From: Halomonas sp.
Lineage (GTDB): Bacteria; Pseudomonadota; Gammaproteobacteria; Pseudomonadales; Halomonadaceae
DNA: 64,000 nucleotides
Assembly (NCBI RefSeq): GCF_030457605.1
Contig: NZ_JAKDUR010000001.1
Coordinates: forward strand, 62,001-126,000
Direction: 5' to 3'
The notes under the pieces are model-generated. The model ran no database searches. It saw nothing but the letters and a program-made list of their open reading frames with translations, and was not told the DNA's origin. The position numbers were made by a program, and so were the translations under genes. Within the stretch, counting starts at the first letter, position 1. Each line of letters begins with the position of its first letter. Below, piece after piece: positions 56,108-64,000 of this stretch.

Positions 56108-56833
56108 ATGAGCAAAGCGCCGCATCTGGTGGTATTCAGCGGTTCGGGAATCAGCGCGGAAAGCGGCATCGAGACGTTTCGCGCAAGCGACGGCCTGTGG
56201 GAAAACCACGCGGTTGAAGACGTGGCTACCCCTGACGGTTTTCAGCGCGACCCCGGCCGCGTGCTTGAATTTTACAACCGCCGCCGCGAGCAGGTGCGCC
56301 GTGCCCGGCCCAACGCGGCGCATAAGGCGCTAGCCGGGCTTGAACAGGCCGGGTTTCGCGTCAGCATCATTACCCAGAACATTGATGACCTGCACGAACG
56401 CGCCGGCTCCAGGAGCGTGTTGCACCTGCATGGCGAGATTTTACATGCCCGCTCAAGTGTTGATGCACGCATGCGCTATCCGTTGTCCAAAGGCGGCATT
56501 GCTCTGGGCGATGTGTGCGACAAGGGCAGCCAGCTGCGCCCTGATGTGGTCTGGTTCGGCGAGGCCGTGCCGCTGTTTGATGACGCCTGCGCGCTGGTGG
56601 AAGAGGCAGATTTTCTGCTGGTGGTAGGTACCTCGCTTGCCGTGGTGCCGGCAGCGCTTTTGCTTGACCACCTCAACGTGGCTGTGCCCTGCGCGCTGAT
56701 CGACCCCAACGCCCGCGCGTTAAGCCCGCCCGGCGTGCGGCCAATCAGCGCGACCGCGGGCGAGGGCGTCCCCGTGCTTGCCCGCCAGTGGCAGCGCGAG
56801 GGCGAGTTAGCGTTGGCCAGCGAGGCCGGATAA
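56108..56833 (+). CDS. Sirtuin (NAD-dependent protein deacylase), zinc-less type
   Basis: 241 aa. NAD-binding GSGISAESGIETFR (about 12-25), TQNIDDLH (about 91-98) and the active-site His in HLHGEI, plus the late GTSLAVVPAA and VPCALIDPN loops. I find no CxxC pair in the region where class III sirtuins carry two Zn-binding pairs (about 110-150), so this belongs to a zinc-less clade. Deacetylase or deacylase activity is inferred. ATG 56108 has GAGG. Its last 27 bases overlap bioA (convergent). Confidence 0.85.
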   Translation: MSKAPHLVVFSGSGISAESGIETFRASDGLWENHAVEDVATPDGFQRDPGRVLEFYNRRREQVRRARPNAAHKALAGLEQAGFRVSIITQNIDDLHERAGSRSVLHLHGEILHARSSVDARMRYPLSKGGIALGDVCDKGSQLRPDVVWFGEAVPLFDDACALVEEADFLLVVGTSLAVVPAALLLDHLNVAVPCALIDPNARALSPPGVRPISATAGEGVPVLARQWQREGELALASEAG

Positions 56834-58105
56834 AAACCACGCTTTCATCACGGTGGTGATTTTTTGCATGTCGTCTTCGCCGGTAATGTAGGCGGGCATG
56901 GTGTACATCCAGCGGCCGAAGGCGCGCAGCCAGACGCCGTGCTGGCGGGCAAACTCGCGCACGCCGTCAAGTACGGCGGCGTCGTGGACCTCGATCACCG
57001 CGGCGGCGCCGAGCACGCGCACGTCGGCCACGACGTCACAGGCGTTAAGCGCAGCGTCGTCCTTCAGCTCCCGGGTTAATACCGCATTCAGCCGGGCGAT
57101 CTTGCCCAGGTAGTCGTCTTCCTCAAATACCCGCAGGCTTTCGAGCGCCACGCGGCAGGCCAGCGGGTTGCCCATAAAGGTGGGGCCGTGCATAAAGGCG
57201 TGGATGTCGCTGTCACCGATGAAAGCTTCGTGGACACGATCGGTCGCAAGCGTCGCGGCGTGGCCGAGGTAGCCGCCGGTCAGTCCCTTGGAGAGCACCA
57301 TGATATCCGGCGTCACGTCGGCGTGGTTGGCAGCAAACAGCTTGCCGGTGCGGCCAAACCCGGTGGCGACTTCGTCAAATACCAGCAGCACGTTGAACTC
57401 GTCGCACAGCGCGCGGGCGCCGCGCAGGTAGTGTGGCGAGGTCATGTTCAGCCCGCCGGCGGCCTGCAACAGCGGCTCCATCAGCAGCGCGGCGATCTCT
57501 TGGTGGTGTTTCTCAAGCATCTCGCGCAGGGCGGCAAGATTGCTCTCGACGTCTTCGGGTGCGGCATCAAAGGGGGCGGTCGGCGCGGGGGCGAAGTGGT
57601 GCTGGGGCAACAGCGGGCTGAACAGCCGGTGCATGCCGTTGTCCGGGTCGCACACCGCCATGCAGCCGCTGGTGTCGCCGTGGTAGCCGCGCTTGAGCGC
57701 CAGCATGCGCGTCTTTTCCGGACGATCGGTGAGGATGTGATACTGCAGCGCCATTTTCATCGCCACTTCCATGCCCACCGAGCCGCTATCGATGAAAAAC
57801 ACGTGGTTCAGCCCTTCCGGCGTAATGCGCACCAATTCCCGGGCGAGCTGCTCGGCGGGGTCGTGGGTGAGCCCGGCAAGCATGACGTGGCACAGCGTCT
57901 GCGCCTGGTCGGCAATGGCCTGAACCAGCCGCGGGTGACGGTAGCCGTGAATCATGCACCACCACGAACAGCAGGCATCAAGCAGCCATTCGCCGCTTTC
58001 AAGCTCGAACCAGGCGCCGTCGCCACCTACCACTTTGGGCGGCGCAAGGGCCGGGTTGGCAGAAGGGCTCAGTCGCTGGTAGGGGTGCCAGACGGGGGAG
58101 GTCAT
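56807..58105 (-). CDS. bioA: Adenosylmethionine-8-amino-7-oxononanoate transaminase
   Basis: 432 aa. PLP enzyme making DAPA from KAPA with SAM as amino donor. Seen: YQRLSPSANPALAPPK start, GSVGMEVAMKMALQY, RGYHGDTSGCMAVCDP, the Asp of LLVFDEVATGFGRTG and the PLP Lys in LSKGLTGGYLG. Last gene of the bioB-F-H-C-D-A operon; its start overlaps bioD by four bases. In E. coli bioA is divergent from bioBFCD; here it is in line. Confidence 0.97.
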   Translation of the reverse strand: MTSPVWHPYQRLSPSANPALAPPKVVGGDGAWFELESGEWLLDACCSWWCMIHGYRHPRLVQAIADQAQTLCHVMLAGLTHDPAEQLARELVRITPEGLNHVFFIDSGSVGMEVAMKMALQYHILTDRPEKTRMLALKRGYHGDTSGCMAVCDPDNGMHRLFSPLLPQHHFAPAPTAPFDAAPEDVESNLAALREMLEKHHQEIAALLMEPLLQAAGGLNMTSPHYLRGARALCDEFNVLLVFDEVATGFGRTGKLFAANHADVTPDIMVLSKGLTGGYLGHAATLATDRVHEAFIGDSDIHAFMHGPTFMGNPLACRVALESLRVFEEDDYLGKIARLNAVLTRELKDDAALNACDVVADVRVLGAAAVIEVHDAAVLDGVREFARQHGVWLRAFGRWMYTMPAYITGEDDMQKITTVMKAWFLSGLAGQR

Positions 58106-58794
58106 GAGAGTTCCTGTAATGTTAGATACGTTGATGCCGCCTCGGCGGTGGGTGTTTCAAGATGAGGAATGATGCCAAGGCAGGGCGCGCCCAGTTTGCG
58201 TTCCAGTAGTTCAAGGTTGGCGGTAAAGCGTGGGGTGTCAGCGCTGAACGCGGGGTCAATCGAGCTGCCTACCCAGCCGGCAAGCGTAAGGCCGTCGGCG
58301 GCGATGGCCTCAGCGGTGAGCCGGGCGTGATTCAAGCAGCCAAGGGTCAGCCCCACGGTGAGAATCACCGGCAGCTTGAGCCCGGCGGCCAACTCGGAAA
58401 AATCCTCATCGGCGTTGAGCGGCACCCGCCAGCCGCCGGCACCTTCCGCCAGGGTAAATTCCCGTGGCGTCTGCTTGAGCGTTTGCTTGAGCGCATCAAT
58501 AATGGCGTTGGCGCTGAGCGGGCAGCCGGCCTCGTCCGCCGCCAGATGTGGGGCAATGGCCGGGGCAAAGGCGAACGGGTTGACGGTGCGATACGCCACC
58601 GGCGGCACACTTTGCGCCTGAAGCGCCAGCGCGTCGGCGTTGCGCAGCCCGTTTTCGGTCGCCTCGCTGCCGGAAGCCACGGGCTTTAACCCAAGGGTAC
58701 TCAGGCCCTGGCGGCGCGCGGCGCAGAGCAGCGCACTGGCGACAAGCGTTTTGCCTGCGTCGGTATTGGTGCCGGTGACAAAATAGGTGCTCAT
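58102..58794 (-). CDS. bioD: Dethiobiotin synthetase
   Basis: 230 aa. ATP-dependent closure of the ureido ring of DAPA. P-loop FVTGTNTDAGKTLVASALL at the start, the Asp-Pro motif region, and TLAEGAGGWRVPL are typical. ATGA overlaps on both sides (bioC before, bioA after). Product goes to BioB. Confidence 0.97.
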   Translation of the reverse strand: MSTYFVTGTNTDAGKTLVASALLCAARRQGLSTLGLKPVASGSEATENGLRNADALALQAQSVPPVAYRTVNPFAFAPAIAPHLAADEAGCPLSANAIIDALKQTLKQTPREFTLAEGAGGWRVPLNADEDFSELAAGLKLPVILTVGLTLGCLNHARLTAEAIAADGLTLAGWVGSSIDPAFSADTPRFTANLELLERKLGAPCLGIIPHLETPTAEAASTYLTLQELS

Positions 58795-59594
58795 GGTCGC
58801 TCCACAACAAGGGTTAAACAGCGGTAGCTAACGGGTAATCCCTGGGGCGTACGCAGCCGTTCCATGCGCGACTGCGCGGCCTTGAGATCTCGGCGGGTAA
58901 GCCCCGTACTCGCAGGGCGGGCCACCTGCGCGCCGACGCCCTTGATTGAAGCCATCACCGCCGCCATGTCCGGGTAGTAAAAGCGCTCCAAACGGATGTC
59001 TTCATGCGCGATATCAAGCCCGGCGGCCTGTGCGGCGCGGCGGTGAGCGGCTCGGCTTGAATAGTCCAGCAGCGCCCCCGGGCGCTGCCAGGCAAAGCCG
59101 ATTTCCTCAAGGGTGCCGTCAAGTAGGGTGGTGAATGCCGCCCGGCCGCCGGGGGCCATCACCCGGGCGAACTCGGCCATTACCGCGTCGATATCCGGGC
59201 ACCACTGCAGGGCGAGGTTGGAAAAGATCAGCTCCACACTTTGGGCATCTACCGGTAGTGCCTCGGCGCTGCCCTCGCGCCAGTTCACCCGCCCGCCGTG
59301 GCGTTTGGCCTCGGCGAGCATGCCGGGGGCGATATCCAAGCCGGTCACGGTCGCCGCCGGATAGCGCCCGGCAAGCCTGCGGGTCCAGTCGCCGGTGGCG
59401 CAGCCCACGTCCAGCACGCTTGCCGTCGAGCCCGGCAGGTGTTGCCACAGTGCTTCGCCGATGTGGCGCTGGGCACTGGCGCGTTCGTCGTAGCGCTCGG
59501 CAGCGCGGGAAAACGCCCGGGCCACCCGGGCCTGCCAGTCGTCACTGGCGTTGACGGTGTCGTCTAATACGTCGTGTGCGGCAAGCGTGCTCAT
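58791..59594 (-). CDS. bioC: Malonyl-ACP O-methyltransferase
   Basis: 267 aa. Methylates malonyl-ACP to start pimelate synthesis through the fatty-acid machinery. SAM motif VLDVGCATGDWTRRLAG (about 59-75) and LDIAPGML, plus FSNLALQWCPD typical for BioC. ATGA overlap with bioH before and bioD after. Confidence 0.95.
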   Translation of the reverse strand: MSTLAAHDVLDDTVNASDDWQARVARAFSRAAERYDERASAQRHIGEALWQHLPGSTASVLDVGCATGDWTRRLAGRYPAATVTGLDIAPGMLAEAKRHGGRVNWREGSAEALPVDAQSVELIFSNLALQWCPDIDAVMAEFARVMAPGGRAAFTTLLDGTLEEIGFAWQRPGALLDYSSRAAHRRAAQAAGLDIAHEDIRLERFYYPDMAAVMASIKGVGAQVARPASTGLTRRDLKAAQSRMERLRTPQGLPVSYRCLTLVVERP

Positions 59595-60346
59595 GGGGCC
59601 TCCGCGGGGTGTGTCATTTCAGCCGCGATGCGGTAAAGCGCTCGGGCGAGTGCGGCAGGCTGGGAGACCATCGGGCAGTGGCCGGCCTGGCTCAGCCGAT
59701 CTGTGGTTTCTGTGGCGCTTAATAGCGGGTCGTTATCCCCCGCCAGATGCTCTACAGGGCAGGGCAAGGCAGCCAGTTGCGCGCGGTTATCCAGCGTATC
59801 CAGCCAGCCAAGCCCGGCGGCGAGCGTTGCGGTATCTGCCGGCGGGGTTTTGCCCAGCAGCGCGTGCAGCTGTTTTAGTGCGTCCCGAGGGGCAGGCTCG
59901 CCGCTGCTCTGCCAGCGCAAAAAGTGCCGCCAGGCGGCGGTGGGCGAGCGATCAAAGGCGTGGGTGAAGTCGGCAAGGGCGTCAGGCGTGACGCCGCCGG
60001 GGGCGCAGAACTGCGCGCCTGCGCCGAGCAGAATAAGCCCCCTGGGCGGCGGCAGGTGCGCGGTAAGGGCGGCGGCCAACAGTCCACCGAGCGACCAGCC
60101 GACCCAAATGCTGTCGGCGGGCAACTTGTCGGCCATGGCGTCAGCGGTGGCGGTCAGGCTGGCCGGTTCGACAAGCGCGGGCGTGGTGCTGGCCCGTGTT
60201 GAAGTTTCGTCCCGTGATAAAGCGTACCCCGGCCAGTCGGGCGTGGTAATGCTTACGCCTTCCGGCCAGTGCGGGGCGAGCGGCTGCCAGATGCGCGAAT
60301 CTACGCCCCAGCCGGAAAGCAGCGTCAAGCGTAGCGCGGGACTCAT
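59591..60346 (-). CDS. bioH: Pimeloyl-ACP methyl ester esterase
   Basis: 251 aa alpha/beta hydrolase. Removes the methyl ester that BioC installed. LLSGWGVDSRIWQPLAPHW start, nucleophile Ser in GWSLGGLLAAAL (about 77-88), the catalytic His in QAGHCPMVSQP. ATG 60346 overlaps the bioF stop; the longer frame start is less likely. Inside the bio operon, unlike E. coli where bioH is separate. Confidence 0.92.
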   Translation of the reverse strand: MSPALRLTLLSGWGVDSRIWQPLAPHWPEGVSITTPDWPGYALSRDETSTRASTTPALVEPASLTATADAMADKLPADSIWVGWSLGGLLAAALTAHLPPPRGLILLGAGAQFCAPGGVTPDALADFTHAFDRSPTAAWRHFLRWQSSGEPAPRDALKQLHALLGKTPPADTATLAAGLGWLDTLDNRAQLAALPCPVEHLAGDNDPLLSATETTDRLSQAGHCPMVSQPAALARALYRIAAEMTHPAEAP

Positions 60347-61530
60347 GGCGCCACCTCGCGCTGGCACGCCACCAGGCCATCGAGCAGACGTTCAATATCG
60401 TCCGGGGTATGCAGTGCGCTGAGCGTAATGCGCAGGCGCGCCTGCCCTAAAGGCACGGTGGGCGGGCGGATGGCACCCACGGCAATGCCCGCACGCTCAA
60501 GGCTGGCGGCCCAGCGCAGGGTGCGCGCTTCATCGCCGAGCATCAGCGGCTGAATCGGCGTGGTTGACTTGGCCAGCGGCAGACCCAAACGCTGGGCTTC
60601 GCGGCGAAAGGTGGCGATGTTGGCGTTAAGGCGAGCGCGGTGCTCGGGTTCATCGCGCACGATGTTGAGCGCGGCAAGGCTGGCGCTGGCCACGGCCGGC
60701 GGCTGGGCGGTGGTGTACACGTAGCTGCGGGCAAACTGTGTGATGTGTTCGATCAGCGCGGCATCTCCGGCCACAAAAGCACCGCCGGTGCCCAGCGCCT
60801 TGCCCAGCGTGCCCACCAGTACCGGCACCTCATCGCTGCCCATGCCTTCGCTACAGCCGCCGCCGTGCTCGCCGAGCACGCCGATGCCGTGGGCGTCGTC
60901 GATCATCAGCCAGGCCTGATGCCGGCGGGCAACGTGGGCCAGCGCATTAACGTCGGCCACGTCGCCGTCCATGCTGAACACGCCGTCGCTTATGATCAGC
61001 CGGTGCGCGGCATGGCTGCGGGCGAGCAGGCGCTCAAGGTCGTCGTTGTCGCGGTGATGAAAGCGCCGCGAGCGGGCGCCGGAAAGCGCCGCGCCGTCGA
61101 TCAGCGAGGCATGATTGAGCCGATCCTGAAACAGCGCCGTGCCGCCGTCGGCCAGGGCTTGAAGCACGCCGAGGTTGGCCATGTAGCCGGTAGAAAACAG
61201 TAACGCGCGTTCGCGGCCCAGCCACTCGGCCAAGGTGTTCTCCAGCGCCTCGTGAATGGCCAGATGACCGCTGACCAGGTGCGAGGCACCGGCGCCCGCG
61301 CCAAAGCGGCGTGCGCCAACGGCCGCGGCTTCGCTGACCCGCGGATCAAGCGCGAGCCCCAGATAGTCGTTGCCGGCGAAATCCAGCGCCGCGCCATCAT
61401 TCACCCGCCGGCGGCGCCAGCGCCGGGCGCCTTCGCGCTCACGGCGCGCGCCGGCCAGGCGCTCGGGCCAGGGCGTTGTGGCTGGAGTTGGTTTACGCAC
61501 GGAGTCGGGTATGGGTTCAGGCACTGGCAT
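60343..61530 (-). CDS. bioF: 8-amino-7-oxononanoate synthase
   Basis: 395 aa. PLP-dependent condensation of pimeloyl-ACP and alanine. [51 protein letters not shown] and the PLP Lys in [15 protein letters not shown] are diagnostic. The start is uncertain: ATG 61530 lies 14 bases inside bioB and is used here; GTG 61500 is another option without a Shine-Dalgarno. The N-terminal ~30 residues are Pro/Thr/Arg-rich and atypical. Confidence 0.92.
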   Translation of the reverse strand: MPVPEPIPDSVRKPTPATTPWPERLAGARREREGARRWRRRRVNDGAALDFAGNDYLGLALDPRVSEAAAVGARRFGAGAGASHLVSGHLAIHEALENTLAEWLGRERALLFSTGYMANLGVLQALADGGTALFQDRLNHASLIDGAALSGARSRRFHHRDNDDLERLLARSHAAHRLIISDGVFSMDGDVADVNALAHVARRHQAWLMIDDAHGIGVLGEHGGGCSEGMGSDEVPVLVGTLGKALGTGGAFVAGDAALIEHITQFARSYVYTTAQPPAVASASLAALNIVRDEPEHRARLNANIATFRREAQRLGLPLAKSTTPIQPLMLGDEARTLRWAASLERAGIAVGAIRPPTVPLGQARLRITLSALHTPDDIERLLDGLVACQREVAP

Positions 61531-62569
61531 CCACCGCCAGCGCATCGGCTTTTGCCGCCTGCGCCTGCCGGGCCAGGCGCTCGGCGTGAACTTCTTCGCT
61601 TTCGCAGGTCTCGCGGGTTTCGGGGTGCAGCCCGAGTTTGGCAAACAGCGCGCGGTCGAGATCAGCCTGGGGGTTGTCGGTGGTCAGCAGTTTGTCGCCG
61701 TAAAAGATCGAGTTGGCTCCGGCCATGAACGCCAGCGCCTGAGTGGACTCGCTCATGTTCTCGCGCCCGGCGGAAAGGCGAACGTGGCTTTTCGGCATCA
61801 TGATCCGGGCCACGGCGATAGCGCGGACAAACTCGAGCGGGTCCATGTCTTCGACGTTTTCCAGCGGCGTGCCCGGCACCTTGACCAGCATGTTGATGGG
61901 TACCGATTCCGGGTGCGGCGACAGGCTCGCCAGCTGCTGCAGCAATGCACTGCGGTCGCGCGCGCTTTCGCCCATGCCCAGAATGCCGCCGGTGCAGACC
62001 TTCATACCCGCATCGCGCACGTGGTCGAGGGTTTCCAGCCGCTCGCCGAAGGTGCGAGTGGTGATGATTTCGCCGTAGTACTCCGGCGAGGTATCGAGGT
62101 TGTGGTTATAGTAGTCAAGCCCGGCCTCGGCCAGCTGTCCGGCCTGTTCACCACTGACGCTGCCCAGGGTCATGCAGGTTTCAAGCCCTAGCGCCTTCAC
62201 CTGGCGGACCATCTCTTCGACTACCGGCATATCGCGCTCGCGGGGGCTTTTCCACGCTGCCCCCATGCAAAAGCGGCTTGCGCCGGCTTCTTTGGCGGCG
62301 CGCGCCTGGGCCACCACCTTGTCCACCGCCATCAGCTTTTCCTTTTCCAGCTGGGTGTTGTAGTGGCCGGACTGGGGGCAGTATTTGCAGTCTTCGGGGC
62401 AGGCGCCGGTTTTTATCGACAGCAGCGTGGAGATTTGCACCGCGTTGGGCTCGAAGTGCTCGCGGTGTACCTTCTGAGCGTCAAACAGCAGGTCGTTGAA
62501 CGGCAGGGCGAACAGGGCATTGATTTGTTCAAGAGTCCAATCATTGCGTGGCGCGGCGGTCTCGGTCAT
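61517..62569 (-). CDS. bioB: Biotin synthase
   Basis: 350 aa radical SAM enzyme inserting sulfur into dethiobiotin. The [4Fe-4S] cysteines are in [14 protein letters not shown] (about 53-66, CxxxCxxC) and the [2Fe-2S] ligands follow further on; [13 protein letters not shown] and [13 protein letters not shown] are conserved. First gene of the operon, with a BirA-type operator upstream. The C-terminus is Ala-rich. Confidence 0.97.
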   Translation of the reverse strand: MTETAAPRNDWTLEQINALFALPFNDLLFDAQKVHREHFEPNAVQISTLLSIKTGACPEDCKYCPQSGHYNTQLEKEKLMAVDKVVAQARAAKEAGASRFCMGAAWKSPRERDMPVVEEMVRQVKALGLETCMTLGSVSGEQAGQLAEAGLDYYNHNLDTSPEYYGEIITTRTFGERLETLDHVRDAGMKVCTGGILGMGESARDRSALLQQLASLSPHPESVPINMLVKVPGTPLENVEDMDPLEFVRAIAVARIMMPKSHVRLSAGRENMSESTQALAFMAGANSIFYGDKLLTTDNPQADLDRALFAKLGLHPETRETCESEEVHAERLARQAQAAKADALAVDASA

Positions 62570-62602
62570 GGGTAAACCTGTTTCATTTTTAAAGTTGACG
62601 GG

Positions 62603-62632
62603 ACTTTATCGATGCGCCGTATTTCATGTCAA
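62603..62632 (-). promoter_or_regulatory. bio operon promoter
   Basis: On the - strand: perfect -35 TTGACA (62627-62632), 18-base spacer, -10 TAAAGT (62603-62608). The -35 lies within the left arm of the BirA operator, so bound repressor would block RNA polymerase. Confidence 0.75.
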
Positions 62633-62658
62633 CCTGAAATAATAAAATGGTTTACATG
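62625..62658. promoter_or_regulatory. BirA operator
   Basis: Arms CATGTCAACC (62625-62634) and GGTTTACATG (62649-62658), a 10-bp inverted repeat with one mismatch, 14-base AT-rich centre. It fits the known BirA consensus TTGTAAACC-N14-16-GGTTTACAA. It controls bioB on the - strand and may also touch the divergent DTW-domain gene. Confidence 0.85.
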
Positions 62659-62743
62659 GTGGGCGTCAACAAGAGAGGTGGCGTCGTCACACAGAGGCGA
62701 CTGCTTTACAATGCATGCTTTATGACAAGCAGCGGGAGCGCAC

Positions 62744-63472
62744 ATGCAGCGCGAGGAAAAGCCTCAGCCGGTACGCGGCGGATTCAAGGCGCGGGGCAGC
62801 TTTGTGGTGCGCTGCGAGAGCTGCAACCTGCCGGCGCTTAACTGCCTGTGCCCGTACCGGGTCAGTGCCAGAAGCCGCATTCAGGTGTGGCTGATTACCC
62901 ACCGCATGGAACACTACAAACCCACCAATACCGGCCGGCTGATTGGCGATGTGCTGGACGATACCCGCGTGTTTACCTGGCATCGTACCGAGCCTGACGC
63001 CGAGCTTCTGGCGCTGCTGGATGATCCGCGCTACGCGCCCTTTGTGGTGTTTCCCGACGATCAGCCCGACTACGATAGCGGGCGGGTGGTAGGCATTGAT
63101 GCGGTAACAAGCGCGCAGGCGGCGGGCAAGGTGGCGGTGTATATCCTGCTTGACGGTACCTGGCGACAGGCGCGGCGGATTTTTCGCAAAAGTCCCTACC
63201 TCGACCGCTTGCCGGTACTGCCGCTGCGCACCACGCGTGAAACCCGCTATCGATTGCGCAAGCCGGCTTCCAGCGACCACCTGTGTACTGCGGAAGTGGC
63301 CGCCGAGCTTTTGCGCCAGGGCGGCGACGCCAACGCCGCCGATGTGCTGGATGATTACTTCGACGCTTTCAACCAAAGCTACGCGGCCAGCCGTGGCCAC
63401 CGAAAAATCGACACGCCAGGCCCCGCCATGCAGCGGCTGCTGGCGCGGAAATCCCCTGCAAGGAGTGAATAA
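62744..63472 (+). CDS. DTW domain-containing protein
   Basis: 242 aa. The domain signature DGTW (in LLDGTWRQARRIF) and a Cys cluster CESCNLPALNCLCP near residues 24-37 are visible. DTW proteins such as TapT/TrmG-like enzymes form acp3U in tRNA using SAM as aminocarboxypropyl donor; this one's target is unknown. It is divergent from the bio operon and two bases before the symporter gene. Alternative: an uncharacterised DTW paralogue. Confidence 0.85.
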   Translation: MQREEKPQPVRGGFKARGSFVVRCESCNLPALNCLCPYRVSARSRIQVWLITHRMEHYKPTNTGRLIGDVLDDTRVFTWHRTEPDAELLALLDDPRYAPFVVFPDDQPDYDSGRVVGIDAVTSAQAAGKVAVYILLDGTWRQARRIFRKSPYLDRLPVLPLRTTRETRYRLRKPASSDHLCTAEVAAELLRQGGDANAADVLDDYFDAFNQSYAASRGHRKIDTPGPAMQRLLARKSPARSE

Positions 63473-63474
63473 CA

Positions 63475-64000
63475 ATGCAGTATTTCGAGCGTTTTAACCG
63501 GCTGTTTCCCCTCTGGGCCGTGCTGCTGGCGGTAGTGGCCGCGCTGGTACCCGAGTGGTTTACGGGGCTGGCGGGTCAGATCAAGCTGTTGCTGACCGTG
63601 ATCATGTTTGCGATGGGGCTGACGCTCTCGGGCAGTGACTTCGCCCGGGTGGTGAAATCTCCCGCACCGATTGCCGTGGGGGTAGTCTTGCAGTTTTTGA
63701 TCATGCCGCTGGCGGCATTGGCCATCTCCCGGGTGCTTGCCCTGTCGCCCGAGCTGACCGTGGGAATGGTGCTGGTGGGGGCGACCGCCGGCGGCACATC
63801 GTCCAACGTCATGACCTGGCTTGCCGGCGGGCGTGTGGCGCTGTCGGTATCGATGACGATGGTCTCGACGCTTGTCTCCGTGGTGGCCACGCCGCTGTTG
63901 ACGCTGCTGTTGGTCGGACAAAGCGTGGAGGTGCCGGCCGCGGGGATGCTGTTGAGCATCGCGCAGCTGGTGGTAGCCCCGATTGTCGTGGGCGTGGTGG
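63475..64000 (+). CDS. Bile acid:sodium symporter family protein (partial)
   Basis: The first 175 residues are in the window; the 3' end is beyond it. AAGGAG lies upstream of ATG 63475, two bases after the DTW gene stop. The chain is almost all hydrophobic helices; VIMFAMGLTLSGSDFARVVKSP and GMVLVGATAGGTSSNVMTWLAGG are typical of the BASS family (sodium-coupled carriers of organic anions). Substrate unknown. Confidence 0.85.
   Translation, partial: MQYFERFNRLFPLWAVLLAVVAALVPEWFTGLAGQIKLLLTVIMFAMGLTLSGSDFARVVKSPAPIAVGVVLQFLIMPLAALAISRVLALSPELTVGMVLVGATAGGTSSNVMTWLAGGRVALSVSMTMVSTLVSVVATPLLTLLLVGQSVEVPAAGMLLSIAQLVVAPIVVGVV

Overview
The window is a gene-dense, GC-rich chromosomal segment of a Gammaproteobacterium, most likely a member of the Halomonadaceae (Halomonas-like). 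This rests on gene order and on the look of the proteins; no database search was possible. I saw no tRNA, rRNA, CRISPR array, transposase or prophage gene. The segment starts inside rpsB and ends inside a bile-acid:Na+ symporter-family gene.

Region 1 (1-20250, all +) is the conserved translation/envelope cluster: rpsB(end)-tsf-pyrH-frr-uppS-cdsA-dxr-rseP-bamA-skp-lpxD-fabZ-lpxA-lpxB-rnhB-dnaE-accA-tilS. It links ribosome factors, isoprenoid/undecaprenyl and phospholipid synthesis, outer-membrane protein assembly and lipid A synthesis. Many genes overlap or abut.

Region 2 (20231-30308) has ppx on the - strand, then rho-ubiD-fre on the + strand (no trxA before rho). Next come a 41-aa membrane peptide and a DAHP synthase gene with an attenuator-like leader. 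That leader holds an aromatic-rich leader peptide (Y-G-Y-W-F), a strong intrinsic terminator, and a second Tyr-rich small ORF ending just before the synthase start. A DUF3087-like membrane protein, two lipoproteins (MliC-like and META/HslJ-like) and glyoxalase I follow.

Region 3 (30330-39137, all -) is a tight accessory operon: phosphotransferase, YnjB-like binding protein, YnjC-like double permease, two glycosyltransferases of the TIGR04283 and TIGR04282 types, a DedA/TVP38-disulfide oxidoreductase fusion, and an NDH-2-like oxidoreductase. No transport ATPase is encoded beside it. This is the best candidate for an undescribed system.

Region 4 (39344-46792, -) is pepA-ilvE-holC-MFS-valS. Divergent from it (46901-50627, +) are lptF-lptG-RDD protein, then bfd and bfr for iron storage.

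Region 5 (50713-56833) has sodC (-), truC-tcdA-DUF1653 and a small membrane peptide (+), a methyltransferase (-), aceK and a sirtuin lacking zinc cysteines (+).

Region 6 (56807-62569, -) is a complete biotin operon bioB-F-H-C-D-A whose promoter lies inside a BirA-type operator. Divergent from it are a DTW-domain protein and the partial symporter gene.
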